DNA of 18,112 nt from Chthonomonas sp035294165 (GCF_035294165.1 NZ_DATGLN010000051.1:1-18112); one strand, 5' to 3'; numbered from the stretch's first letter, positions 1 through 7,970 are shown. The notes: generated by a model from the letters alone, not told the origin. A program made the numbers and translations.

Positions 1-100
1 GACCAATGAAGAAGTGTTCTAAGAAATATCCAAGGAAGGCTCCACAGAGCGCTCCCAGAACAACCGCTATCAGTAAAACCGATACTCCGACGTGTGGCAA
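1..100 (-). CDS. Small membrane protein, N-terminal fragment (runs off left edge)
   Basis: An open minus-strand frame enters the window with a TTG codon at 98-100, preceded by a good ribosome binding site (GGAGG, about 8 bases upstream). The 33 visible residues begin MPHVGVSVLLIAVVLGALCG, then continue with more glycine, phenylalanine and leucine, then charged and aromatic residues. This is one hydrophobic segment with small-residue spacing, as in an N-terminal membrane helix or signal anchor. No ATG or GTG lies between the TTG and the upstream in-frame stop, so TTG is the only ordinary start. It follows recX on the same strand after 79 bases and may be the last visible member of that transcription unit. 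The family cannot be named from so little sequence. Confidence 0.5.
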   Translation of the reverse strand, partial: MPHVGVSVLLIAVVLGALCGAFLGYFLEHFFIG

Positions 101-179
101 CTCTTCTACCTCCAGAAAGCTCTGCGAGATTCGCGGCTTTCCTCAGAGGTGAAGCAAAGACACGGCGTAAAGTAAGCTA

Positions 180-662
180 TTATTTAGACGTAAGCTCTCC
201 TAATACCTTCTTTATGGTTTCGTTGTCAAATCCGCGTCGTTGCAAAAAGGCGGCACAGCGCCTTTTTTCTGCCAAAAGGGCTTCCCCTTCTAGATGGGCC
301 AAACTGCCCGGAGGCCATCGGCGGGCAATGGCTGCACGCGCTCGCTGCAGCTCCTCTTCGGGGTCGGGTGGGGGCAAAGTCGCTTCGAGCAGCTCTTCCG
401 TCAACCCACGCGCTTTTAACTCTTCCACAAGGCGCCGCCGCCCATAGCGTTTTCTATCGGCTCTATCCGCCACCCAATCTTGGGCAAACTTCGCATCGTC
501 GAGCCATCCACGCGTTTTCAACTCCTCGATAACCTGTGCAACGACATGCTCTGGCAAGCCTTTTTGCGCTAAACGCCTCTCGATTTGGGCTTGGCTACAG
601 GCCGAGCGCGCTAAGGCACGAAAAGCTAGGGTTCGGGCTGTCTTCAGCTTCTCTTCATCCAA
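180..662 (-). CDS. recX: Regulatory protein RecX
   Basis: A 160-residue protein, the usual RecX length. It has the family pattern of repeated three-helix modules: an Arg/Ala-rich first helix pair (LAFRALARSACSQAQIERRL), then the signature GWLDDAKFAQDWVADR at about 52-67, then YGRRRLVEELKARGL at about 73-87. RecX proteins bind RecA filaments and modulate recombinase activity. recA itself is not in this window. The only plausible start is TTG at 660-662, with AGGAGG about 12 bases upstream. That ribosome binding site lies in the 15-base gap after the stop of the upstream hydrolase gene, so the two are probably co-transcribed and perhaps translationally coupled. Identification is from the conserved pattern; function is from the family. 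Confidence 0.88.
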   Translation of the reverse strand: MDEEKLKTARTLAFRALARSACSQAQIERRLAQKGLPEHVVAQVIEELKTRGWLDDAKFAQDWVADRADRKRYGRRRLVEELKARGLTEELLEATLPPPDPEEELQRARAAIARRWPPGSLAHLEGEALLAEKRRCAAFLQRRGFDNETIKKVLGELTSK

Positions 663-677
663 AGCGGCAATTACCTC

Positions 678-1460
678 CTACTCTAAACAGATCACCTGGC
701 CGTCATAGGCCGGGTTTACATGCTCCGGCGTTTCTGCGCAGAGGGTGGCGTGGTCGAAACGATGGGAAAGATGGGTAAGCAGTGCCTGCTTTGGTTGCAG
801 CTGTTCGATAACCTCTAGCGTCTGCCAAAGGCCGAAGTGGGTGGGGTGCGGCTCGTAACGTACGGCATCTATGATGAGTAGGTCGAGATGGTAGAGTTTT
901 TCCATGGCTTCAGGTGGAATGTGGCTAACGTCGGTGACGTAGGCCATGCAGCGCTGTGTTTGAGGGTGGTGGAAGCGATAGGCGAGCACGGGAAGGTTGC
1001 CATGCAGCACATAGAAGGCCTCAATGATGAGGCCGCACAACTCCATGGGCGATTTCACTTCAAAGAGCTGTAGGCGGGGCTTGCCCCCACCGGCTTGAGT
1101 CTCTATGAAGACATACCGAAAGACGCGCCGAATATCTTCCAGCGTTGAGGCGTCGCCGTAGATAGGTATCTCTTTGCCCATCAGGTCGTTGTAGCGACGT
1201 AGATCGTCAAGCCCCATCAAGTGGTCGGCATGCGTATGGGTGAAAAGAACGGCGTCTACCGCACGTAAGTTGCAAGCAATGGCCTGCAAACGTAGTTCTG
1301 GCGGTGTATCTACCAAAATCGTGCCGGAAGGGCTTTTAACGGCAATGGAGGGCCTTGTGCGTTTATTACGTGGGTCGTTCGAGCGACAGACCGCACAATC
1401 GCAGCCGATCATGGGCACACCGTGCGATGTGCCGCTGCCTAATATGATGATTTCCAGCAA
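678..1460 (-). CDS. Metallo-beta-lactamase-fold hydrolase, PhnP-like
   Basis: A 260-residue protein of the metallo-beta-lactamase fold. After GSGTSHGVP it carries a Cys triad GCDCAVC (C20, C22, C25), a structural zinc site shared with PhnP-type phosphodiesterases. The metal-binding HTHADH follows at 75-80. Later motifs YVTDVSH and LTHLSHRFDH supply further Asp and His ligands. PhnP itself hydrolyses cyclic phosphoribosyl phosphate in phosphonate breakdown. No phn genes are visible here, so the substrate is unknown, and a cyclic phosphodiester or similar small phosphoester is only inference. The start is TTG at 1458-1460; no ATG or GTG lies upstream in frame, and the ribosome binding site is weak (AAAGGGA, about 14 bases away). 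It lies 15 bases before recX and 97 bases after the oxidoreductase, all on one strand. Confidence 0.82.
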   Translation of the reverse strand: MLEIIILGSGTSHGVPMIGCDCAVCRSNDPRNKRTRPSIAVKSPSGTILVDTPPELRLQAIACNLRAVDAVLFTHTHADHLMGLDDLRRYNDLMGKEIPIYGDASTLEDIRRVFRYVFIETQAGGGKPRLQLFEVKSPMELCGLIIEAFYVLHGNLPVLAYRFHHPQTQRCMAYVTDVSHIPPEAMEKLYHLDLLIIDAVRYEPHPTHFGLWQTLEVIEQLQPKQALLTHLSHRFDHATLCAETPEHVNPAYDGQVICLE

Positions 1461-1557
1461 GGCGTTAAACTTTCCCTTTAATATAGAGCGTATCGTAAGA
1501 TTTTCTGCAAACCCTTAGTCGGTCTTGGCAAAGGCATGCTCTCTTTCCTGCCGGAGC

Positions 1558-2634
1558 CTATGCGGTGTTCGTAAGGGGCAAAGGTACCGATTTTCCGGTC
1601 TCTAGAGAACGGTAGACAGCTTCGACGACCTCCACCACATCGGCCCCGTGCGTCCCCGGCGAGTAGAGGGAGCCATAGCCGAGTATAGCGCTCACGAAAT
1701 TGGCCACCGGCCCCTCAACAGGCAGCATATCGGCCTCCTTGAAGCGGCGCACCTGCTGCTCGTGCAGGGTAATGCTTGTTTCAAACTCCCAGTGGTTCAC
1801 GGTGACGGTTCCACCGGTGCAGGCAAAGATATGCCGTAGTCGGCGATTAACAAATTTACTATCCCCAATGGCGGTGATGTTGGCGAACGAGCTATTATCC
1901 AGCTCCAGGCTCACCGAGATGCGCATATCGGAGGGGTAGTTGTCGGCGACGGCAGTAACCCGTTTCACCTGCCTTCCCGTTGTCCAAAGCAGTTCTGAAA
2001 CAAGGTGCGAGCCGCCATCTATGAAGTAGCCTCCGCCGGCGAGGTTTGGGTCGGCGCGAAAGAGGGAGGGGGGGACGACACCGGGCAGATTTTCTGGAAG
2101 AGGAGCTTTGCCGAAGAGTGGCTCTGCCGAGCCGCACCAAAATAGCGAGGCAGCCTCTAGTTCGCCCATGCGCTCGTCGTGGAGCGCTCGGCGAATCTGG
2201 TGGCAGTGCGCCCAATGTGGAGGGTTCAAAGCCACTGCCAGTTTGAGGCCTTTCGCTTCGGCCAGGGCGTTCAACTCGCGCGCTTCCGCGGTGCGCACGG
2301 CTATTGGTTTCTCAATGAGAACGTGCAGCCCACGTTCCAAGGCCGCTTTCGCCTGCTCGTAGTGGAGCGCATGAGGGGTTGCGATAACCACGGCGTCCAG
2401 AGGAACCTCCTCAAGCATCTTTCTCCAGTCGGCGTAGGCGCGTTCAGGAGGCAGATGGAAAAAGGCAGCAAGGCGCGCCCGCGCCTCCGGGTCGCGGCGG
2501 CAAAACGCTTCCAAGCGGGCTTCGGGACACTTGAGTATGTCCGGAATGTGGCGGCGTGAGGCGAAGTTCCCCGCTCCAATAACACCCATCCGTACCACAT
2601 TCTTTGGGGTCGCTCCCTCTGAGGCTACTGTCAT
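1558..2634 (-). CDS. Gfo/Idh/MocA-family NAD(P)-dependent oxidoreductase
   Basis: A 358-residue two-domain dehydrogenase. The N-terminal Rossmann domain shows GVIGAGNFASRRHIP at 17-31 (dinucleotide binding), VVIATPHALHYEQAKAAL around 82-99, and the family EKP motif at 108-110. The C-terminal substrate domain contains GGGYFIDGGSHLVSELLW at about 200-217, where D207 and H210 occupy the usual catalytic positions. Members oxidise or reduce sugars, inositols and related polyols using NAD(P). The substrate cannot be told from sequence. ATG at 2632-2634 has a strong ribosome binding site (AGGAGGG, about 6 bases away). No sugar gene is adjacent: it sits head to head with ftsK and upstream of the PhnP-like hydrolase. 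The cytoplasmic location follows from the lack of any signal peptide. Confidence 0.9.
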   Translation of the reverse strand: MTVASEGATPKNVVRMGVIGAGNFASRRHIPDILKCPEARLEAFCRRDPEARARLAAFFHLPPERAYADWRKMLEEVPLDAVVIATPHALHYEQAKAALERGLHVLIEKPIAVRTAEARELNALAEAKGLKLAVALNPPHWAHCHQIRRALHDERMGELEAASLFWCGSAEPLFGKAPLPENLPGVVPPSLFRADPNLAGGGYFIDGGSHLVSELLWTTGRQVKRVTAVADNYPSDMRISVSLELDNSSFANITAIGDSKFVNRRLRHIFACTGGTVTVNHWEFETSITLHEQQVRRFKEADMLPVEGPVANFVSAILGYGSLYSPGTHGADVVEVVEAVYRSLETGKSVPLPLTNTA

Positions 2635-2750
2635 TTCGCTCCCTCCTGCAGGCTCCTTTTGCTATCATATTATCATGAAAAGAGAGAATTCGCAAGAAGG
2701 AAGCGCAAAAGTGTATACTGAATTATACGAGATAGGGAAGAGCTTTGGGA
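2635..2750. promoter_or_regulatory. Divergent promoter region, oxidoreductase / ftsK
   Basis: This AT-rich 116-base stretch separates the two head-to-head genes. On the minus strand a GATAAT box (2669-2674) sits about 35 bases before the oxidoreductase start, with only a weak TTGCGA upstream at 15-base spacing. On the plus strand TATACT (2714-2719) and TATACG (2724-2729) are -10-like, but neither has a convincing -35. The ftsK ribosome binding site AGGGAAG lies at 2734-2740. The elements are seen; the assignment is tentative. Confidence 0.3.
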
Positions 2751-5156
2751 ATGTCGAGAACAGGTAGGCCAAAAAACCAGATGGGCAAAGCGTCGCGACA
2801 AAAAAATACCGGTTGGGACCCTACCCTGCAGCGCCGTCTTCAGGACATTGTGGGGATTGGGCTGATTTTTCTAGGGCTTGCGGGTTTCGTCAGCCTTTTA
2901 CAGCCGGAGCACGCCCCCATACCGGAACTTCTCGATGCCGGCTTGCGCCTTTTCGCCGGTTCAGGTGCCTATGCTATTGTAGGGGTGATCGTGCTGCTCG
3001 GGGTCATGGTGCTGAGGGGATTTCAACGACTGCGGCTTACCCTCTCCTCGCTGGGCCTTTTTCTGCTATTTCTTACGTTTGTTACCTGGCGCCATCTCCT
3101 GCTGGTGCCCGGTGCCTCCCTTGATCCCGTGCGCATGAAGGAGGCCGGCGGGTGGCTGGGCGGGTTGGTAGGTTGGACTCTCTATACGCTGCTGCAACGG
3201 CCGTTAAGTTACCTCGCTCTCGGCATGACGCTGCTTGTCTCCATAGTGCTTATTGTGGATAGGCCGCTTGCCGATCTTATCGCCCACCTCCATGAGCGCA
3301 GCTTAAAAGCGGTGGCACTGGCGCTATGGCAAAAAATAGCCCGTGTGCGTACAGCCCCTCGCGCGCTTGCCACATCATCGCCTTCCCGTGCGCGAAGCCT
3401 CTCTCCTGCAGCCGTTCCTCCAACAGAACGCACTCTGCCTGTTGAACAAAAGTCGCAAGCGGAGGAGCAGAAGGCGGTAGTTCGCGTGACGGCGCCGCGC
3501 AACGCGCCCCAGCCCGAACCGGAGAAGCCGGCACGTCACTTCCCCAATCCGTTCCAGCTTTTACGTCGTAGTGAGCCGGACAACAAAGAAGAGGCAGCTC
3601 CTTCCGATTCGGCGCCATCTCCCTCCTCCACAGCTCCGCCGGCGCCCAGTGCAGCATCCGCTTTTGCGCTGCCACCGCTCAGCCTTTTAAAGGAGCCTGC
3701 GGCGCCTTCTGCCCGCAAAGCCTCTGAGGGAAAGGGAGTCGGTCTGGAACAGGCCGACAGGATACGCACCATCGAGGCCACGTTAGAGCAGTTCAACATA
3801 GGTGCGAGCGTGGTGGAGGTAGCTAGCGGGCCTACCATAACCCGATATGAAATTCAACTAGCTCCCGGCATCAAGGTGAGTAAGATCGTAAGCCTGGCCG
3901 ACAACCTTGCCATGAGCCTAGCTGCCATAGATGTGCGCGTTGAGGCGCCTATTCCTGGAAAATCGGCCATCGGCTTGGAGGTGCCAAACCTGAATCCTTC
4001 TGTGGTGACCTTAAGAGAGTGCCTCGACACCGACGAGTTTCGCAATGCGCCCTCTAAGCTCACCGTGGCGTTGGGCAAGGATGTTTCCGGCCAATGCCGC
4101 TATGCCGATTTAGCGAAGATGCCTCACCTACTGATCGGCGGTTCCACCAATTCAGGGAAGTCTATCTGCCTCAACTGCCTCATCGCGAGCCTTGTCTATA
4201 GGGCGACGCCCTCCGAGGTGCGTCTGCTGATGGTAGACCCTAAACGTGTGGAGCTGAGTTTATGGGATGGCATCCCTCACCTGTTGCATCCGGTGGTTAA
4301 GGACGTGAAGCAGGCCGCGGGGCTTTTTCATACTGCGCTGCGTGAGATGGATCGTCGCTACGACCTTTTTGCCCGTATGGGGTCGCGCAACATTGATAGT
4401 TACAACGAAAAGGTGCCGCCTGAAGAGAGGCTTCCTTACATCGTGCTTATTGTGGACGAGTTAGCCGACCTCATGCTGCAACATGGGGCTGAAGTCGAAA
4501 ACTCGATCTGCCGTTTGGCACAATTGGCACGCGCTACAGGCATCCATCTCGTTATCGCCACACAGCGACCCTCGGTGGACATCATCACGGGCACCATCAA
4601 GGCAAACATCTCTTCCCGCATTGCCTTTGCGGTGGCCTCTCAGGTAGATTCGCGCACGATTTTAGATATGCCCGGTGCAGAGCGCCTTATTGGGCGAGGT
4701 GACATGCTTTTTATGCCCATAGATGCACCAAAACCTACGCGCATTCAGGGGTGCTATCTGAGCGAACAGGAGACCCAAGCGCTGGTGGACTATCTGAAGC
4801 AGCAGCCTTCGCCGGGAGACATGCTGACGATTGCAGATGATGGAAAGGACGCGGCGCAGGAACGTATCTTCGATGAGGACGACGTGGACGAGCGGCTCTT
4901 TGCCCAGGCCGTTCGCCTCGTGGTCAACAACGGTCAAGCCTCTACCTCTATGCTCCAGCGCCGTTTCCGCATAGGCTACACGCGCGCGGCCCGCATTGTG
5001 GAGATGATGGAAGAGCGGGGCATCGTGGGCCCGCTGAGCGGAGCGCGGCCACGCGAAATTCTCATTAGCCGTGATGAGGCCGAACGCCTTTTAGCCGGCG
5101 AAGGGCTAGGAGCAGGTGTAAGTGGATTCGAGGCGGATCGAGAAGGCCAAAATTAA
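2751..5156 (+). CDS. ftsK: DNA translocase FtsK/SpoIIIE
   Basis: A full-length hexameric DNA pump of about 801 residues that clears chromosome ends through the division septum. The first 170 residues hold four or five hydrophobic helices (about 33-50, 62-86, 96-112, 133-148 and 152-168) that anchor it at the septal membrane. A Pro/Ala/Glu-rich linker runs to about residue 320. The alpha/beta motor follows: conserved FNIGASVVEVASGPTITRYE, Walker A GSTNSGKS at 464-471, and Walker B IVLIVDE at 564-570. The C-terminal winged-helix gamma domain (about 710-770, containing RRFRIGYTRAARIVEMMEERG) is the part that reads polar chromosome motifs. ATG 2751 is chosen because AGGGAAG lies 10 bases upstream; a TTG at 2745 is too close to it. 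The stop overlaps that of the convergent HTH gene. Confidence 0.96.
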   Translation: MSRTGRPKNQMGKASRQKNTGWDPTLQRRLQDIVGIGLIFLGLAGFVSLLQPEHAPIPELLDAGLRLFAGSGAYAIVGVIVLLGVMVLRGFQRLRLTLSSLGLFLLFLTFVTWRHLLLVPGASLDPVRMKEAGGWLGGLVGWTLYTLLQRPLSYLALGMTLLVSIVLIVDRPLADLIAHLHERSLKAVALALWQKIARVRTAPRALATSSPSRARSLSPAAVPPTERTLPVEQKSQAEEQKAVVRVTAPRNAPQPEPEKPARHFPNPFQLLRRSEPDNKEEAAPSDSAPSPSSTAPPAPSAASAFALPPLSLLKEPAAPSARKASEGKGVGLEQADRIRTIEATLEQFNIGASVVEVASGPTITRYEIQLAPGIKVSKIVSLADNLAMSLAAIDVRVEAPIPGKSAIGLEVPNLNPSVVTLRECLDTDEFRNAPSKLTVALGKDVSGQCRYADLAKMPHLLIGGSTNSGKSICLNCLIASLVYRATPSEVRLLMVDPKRVELSLWDGIPHLLHPVVKDVKQAAGLFHTALREMDRRYDLFARMGSRNIDSYNEKVPPEERLPYIVLIVDELADLMLQHGAEVENSICRLAQLARATGIHLVIATQRPSVDIITGTIKANISSRIAFAVASQVDSRTILDMPGAERLIGRGDMLFMPIDAPKPTRIQGCYLSEQETQALVDYLKQQPSPGDMLTIADDGKDAAQERIFDEDDVDERLFAQAVRLVVNNGQASTSMLQRRFRIGYTRAARIVEMMEERGIVGPLSGARPREILISRDEAERLLAGEGLGAGVSGFEADREGQN

Positions 5157-5437
5157 CCGAGAATACCCACCTCTTCTGCCCAAGCCAGCACATGGCGCCA
5201 TTCCGGAGAGGGGATCACCCCGCTTTTGTTAAGCCTCTGAACCATGCCGAGAGCAAAATGGACAACATAGTCCTCCGGCAGTGCCAACTCCCGTGCGATC
5301 TCCCCATGTCCATAACCTTGTGCCGAGAGAAGGAGGATGCGCCTCTGATCGCCTGTTAAACTGTTGCGCAGATGCTCACTCACCTGGCGCTGCTGGCGTT
5401 CCAACTTACGGAAGCGAATACGTGCCTTTGTTCTCAC
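5153..5437 (-). CDS. Small orphan helix-turn-helix protein (GerE/sigma-4-like)
   Basis: A 94-residue basic protein. Residues 28-70 (LTGDQRRILLLSAQGYGHGE and following, to AIARELALPEDYVVHFALGM-like end) fit the helix-turn-helix of LuxR/GerE proteins and sigma-70 region 4: L(T/S)xxxxxIL.L.A.G....EIA..L.L....V. There is no receiver, ligand-binding or sigma-2 domain, so it is a stand-alone DNA-binding module. The N-terminal 25 residues are Arg/Lys/Gln-rich and probably helical; the Trp-containing C-terminal 20 residues are unassigned. Start is GTG 5435-5437 with AGGAG about 6 bases upstream. It converges on ftsK with stop codons sharing TTAA. The target is unknown, and the role as a transcription factor is inferred from the fold alone. 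Confidence 0.7.
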   Translation of the reverse strand: MRTKARIRFRKLERQQRQVSEHLRNSLTGDQRRILLLSAQGYGHGEIARELALPEDYVVHFALGMVQRLNKSGVIPSPEWRHVLAWAEEVGILG

Positions 5438-5548
5438 TCTTTCTCCTGTAGAACTTTGTGTCCTTTCCTAGAGAGCGGCTTTTTGCCGCCATCTATCCCT
5501 GATTCTGACAAGCGGCGAAGTCTCTACCTGGCGAGACCTCTTAATACT

Positions 5549-5578
5549 AGTTTACGCTAATTAGCGGTGAATCGGCAA
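5549..5578 (-). promoter_or_regulatory. Promoter with internal 12-bp palindrome, upstream of the HTH gene
   Basis: Reading the minus strand, TTGCCG (5573-5578) and TAAACT (5549-5554) stand 18 bases apart, about 110 bases before the GTG start. A perfect 12-bp palindrome CGCTAATTAGCG (5555-5566) fills the 3' part of the spacer, directly against the -10 box. That is where a dimeric repressor or a MerR-like activator would bind. Autoregulation by the adjacent HTH protein is inference. Confidence 0.35.
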
Positions 5579-5638
5579 GGTTTTAGTGGCCGTCGAGTTT
5601 GCTTTCTCTAGGGCCGTTTTGGTTTAGGCAGCAGACCT

Positions 5639-7792
5639 TTAGCGATGTAGGGTAAGAACAAGCAGGGTATGCGCAGGTAGGTTTAAGGAGGAGTCCTCTT
5701 TGAGAAAGCCTGTGGGCAGCATGTAGGGTTGGGGCTTAATGCGATCGGGGTGCGCCCAATCGTTGGCGGCCATAGGGCTATCTGCCATAAGGATCGTGGC
5801 GGAAACGCTTCGGGCCTCGAAATCGTTTAGAGTAAGCCGCACCAAGCGATCGCCCTCTATCAGGCGGTTGATGAGGAAGAGGGTCAGCGTGTTACGGTCT
5901 TTGGTAAGGGCTGCAAAGGCATCCACATCGGGCACATCGGTTACGGCTTGGAGGCGACCACGCGCAGGAACGTCCTCTCCAGGGCCTTCTATATGGATGG
6001 CTACCGGATAGTAAGGCTTGGCCGCCGCATAGAGCTGTTGGGTGTAGTATTGGGGGTCTACATAGACAACTCCACGCACCTTTTCAATGCAGCCGCCGTG
6101 CATGAAGCCTGTCATATTGGCAATGGAGATAAGGTCGCTATGTCGCATCATCGCGTTGAGCATGAGGGCATTAAAGATGGCCCCGGAAAAGGTGCTGTGG
6201 TTCGGCACGCTCCGCCAGTTCGGCCCTCCCACGATGATGCCCCACTCGGTGACGGCCAAACGCGTGTGGGGATAGGGCCCCTCCCCCTGTTGGATGAGGT
6301 GGGCCAATTGGGGAAACATCACGCGGTCGAGGAAGGTAGGAAATGCCATGGCGCTTTGATACTGGGCGTCATAGTCCGGAGCTCCTGCCGCCTCCGGCAA
6401 AGGCAGCAGCGGATGGATGGAGAGGTAATCGGGCGGGCGATTCCCCTCTTCCAGACTTCGGCGGAGCAACGCCTCGTTCCAGGCGGCATCGCGCGATAGC
6501 CCCTCTGGTGTGAACTCGTCACCCTTACCGGTTGCAATAAGCTTTATGGTCGGGTCTACCCTCAGCATGGCATCACGAAACATAACAAAGCGTTGGGCGT
6601 TGCCTTGGGCGTCGGTATGGCCTATCTGCCAGTCTCCGTAAAGCTCATTGCCCACCTCCCATATCTTTACGCCGTAGGGCGCCGGATGGCCGTTTTCGGC
6701 GCGCATTTGAGCGTAGACGCTGGAATCGGGCGCACCGTTGCAGTAGGCTACCCAGGCGGCAGCATTCTCCGGCGTGCCATCGCCGGCGTTCACAGTAATT
6801 TGGGGCTGTATGTGCAGCAGGTGGCAAAAATGCAGAAACTCATCGGTTCCAAAACGATTGCTCTGTATGCCACCCCATGCGGGGTTGCGCGAGCTAGGGC
6901 GTCGGTTGGGGTCTCCTATGCCATCTTCCCAGTGATAGCCGCTCGAAAAGTTTCCACCGGGGTAGCGTAGGATGGGGATATGCCATTCTCGGGCGCGAGC
7001 TACCACTTCCGGGTCTAGTCCGGCAATGTTATCGGTTGGCATCAGCGAGATGCGATCTACGATCACCGGGTCTCCGTTCGTATAGGCAAGCACGAAACGA
7101 TAGGCCTCGCCCTTTTGAGGAGTGGCTTCTTGGACAGAGAAGGTGAAGGTGACCTTTTGCCATGTTCTACCGTGCACGACGATGGGGCGTTGGGCAAAAA
7201 CCTGCCCTTCACGGGCATCGGTGCCCTCTATTAGTAGCTCGATGGTGCCTGCGGTTCCTAGGCTGCGACAGAGCGCTTCAAAACGATAGTGTGGGTCGCG
7301 TGTAACCGGTAGGAATACGGTTTGTTCGAGGCGACCCACAGCAAGGCCATTTGTTGCACCGGCAAGCTGAACGGCATGGGGAGAGTAGTAGCCGCCTTCC
7401 ACCCAAGTGGCGTTTCCTTGAAGAGTCCAAAAAGGCGGAGCGGTGTCGGAGGGGTTTTCCGGCTCGAGGCTTGGGTTGAGAATAGCATCGGCGAGGATGC
7501 CTCTTTCAATGGCGTGACCGAGGTCTTCGAGGAAGTTACCAAAAATATCCTGCGAGATGGGGATGGCGTTGGGTTGACTTGCATCCACAGTAATCGTGGT
7601 GGACGCATCGGTTGACCGTGTGTAGAGATAGAGAGCGGGCCGACTTGGTGCGGGCATAGAGCTTGCTTGTCCTTTCATGGAAAAACCGATCAGAATGCTA
7701 AGGATGATCCCGAACGGGTTTCGAGAGGAGAAGAAAGTTTTTGTCACCGTTGGTTTATGCCTTTCGTGGGAGTGCTTATGCTCACATCGCAT
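5639..7792 (-). CDS. Secreted alpha-L-arabinofuranosidase, GH51
   Basis: A 717-residue glycoside hydrolase of clan GH-A that removes alpha-L-arabinofuranosyl side chains from arabinoxylan or arabinan. Diagnostic motifs are FGNFLEDLGHAIERGI near the N-terminus of the mature enzyme, LRYPGGNFSSGYHWEDGIG, the acid/base in WEVGNELYGDW (E383) and the nucleophile in LAVTEWG (E516). A carbohydrate-binding-like insert (about 120-250, WVEGGYYSPHAVQL onward) and a C-terminal beta domain complete the usual GH51 build. The N-terminus has a hydrophobic stretch FGIILSILIGF followed by SMKGQASS, so export is likely. ATG 7790-7792 has no clear ribosome binding site and gives a long charged leader before the hydrophobic core. 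GTG at 7745-7747 would give a more normal signal peptide (702 residues). A LacI regulator lies divergently upstream. Confidence 0.92.
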   Translation of the reverse strand: MRCEHKHSHERHKPTVTKTFFSSRNPFGIILSILIGFSMKGQASSMPAPSRPALYLYTRSTDASTTITVDASQPNAIPISQDIFGNFLEDLGHAIERGILADAILNPSLEPENPSDTAPPFWTLQGNATWVEGGYYSPHAVQLAGATNGLAVGRLEQTVFLPVTRDPHYRFEALCRSLGTAGTIELLIEGTDAREGQVFAQRPIVVHGRTWQKVTFTFSVQEATPQKGEAYRFVLAYTNGDPVIVDRISLMPTDNIAGLDPEVVARAREWHIPILRYPGGNFSSGYHWEDGIGDPNRRPSSRNPAWGGIQSNRFGTDEFLHFCHLLHIQPQITVNAGDGTPENAAAWVAYCNGAPDSSVYAQMRAENGHPAPYGVKIWEVGNELYGDWQIGHTDAQGNAQRFVMFRDAMLRVDPTIKLIATGKGDEFTPEGLSRDAAWNEALLRRSLEEGNRPPDYLSIHPLLPLPEAAGAPDYDAQYQSAMAFPTFLDRVMFPQLAHLIQQGEGPYPHTRLAVTEWGIIVGGPNWRSVPNHSTFSGAIFNALMLNAMMRHSDLISIANMTGFMHGGCIEKVRGVVYVDPQYYTQQLYAAAKPYYPVAIHIEGPGEDVPARGRLQAVTDVPDVDAFAALTKDRNTLTLFLINRLIEGDRLVRLTLNDFEARSVSATILMADSPMAANDWAHPDRIKPQPYMLPTGFLKEDSSLNLPAHTLLVLTLHR

Positions 7793-7814
7793 TTTTTGAA
7801 CAGCTTAGCACCCG

Positions 7815-7846
7815 TTGACCGAGAGGGTTTTAGTGTGCTATATAAT
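7815..7846 (+). promoter_or_regulatory. Predicted promoter of the LacI-family gene
   Basis: TTGACC (7815-7820) is followed after 18 bases by TATATA (7839-7844), or after 20 bases by a perfect TATAAT (7841-7846). This is the best sigma-70-type pair in the 178-bp region between the GH51 and lacI-like genes. It predicts a leader of about 120 bases for the regulator. A minus-strand promoter for GH51 must lie in the same region, but I could not pick one box pair with confidence. Confidence 0.5.
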
Positions 7847-7851
7847 ATTCA

Positions 7852-7862
7852 TGATGGCATCA
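7852..7862. promoter_or_regulatory. Operator-like palindrome between GH51 and lacI-like genes
   Basis: TGATGGCATCA is a perfect 5-1-5 inverted repeat right at the predicted transcription start of the regulator gene, just downstream of its -10 box. An odd-centred palindrome at the start site of a divergent enzyme/regulator pair is a typical LacI-family operator position. A second palindrome, AAAGCTTT (7884-7891), lies 30 bases further on. Binding by the adjacent regulator is inferred. Confidence 0.35.
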
Positions 7863-7970
7863 AGCCGAACGTTAGGTCAAGGGAAAGCTTTTATTGGCCT
7901 TGTTTCTCGTCGGTTTGTGTCATCTTCCGTTGAACAGATTCTTGCTTTCGAGCGAGTAGAGAGTTGAAAA

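Noticed and set aside
1480..1510. Promoter TTGCAG/TATATT for the PhnP-like hydrolase gene
   Set aside because: The predicted start would fall downstream of the only candidate ribosome binding site, so the boxes are probably chance.
5948..6499. 183-codon open frame on the plus strand opposite the GH51 gene
   Set aside because: It lies wholly inside a gene with clear GH51 motifs, has no recognisable protein pattern and no supported start; it is a shadow frame.
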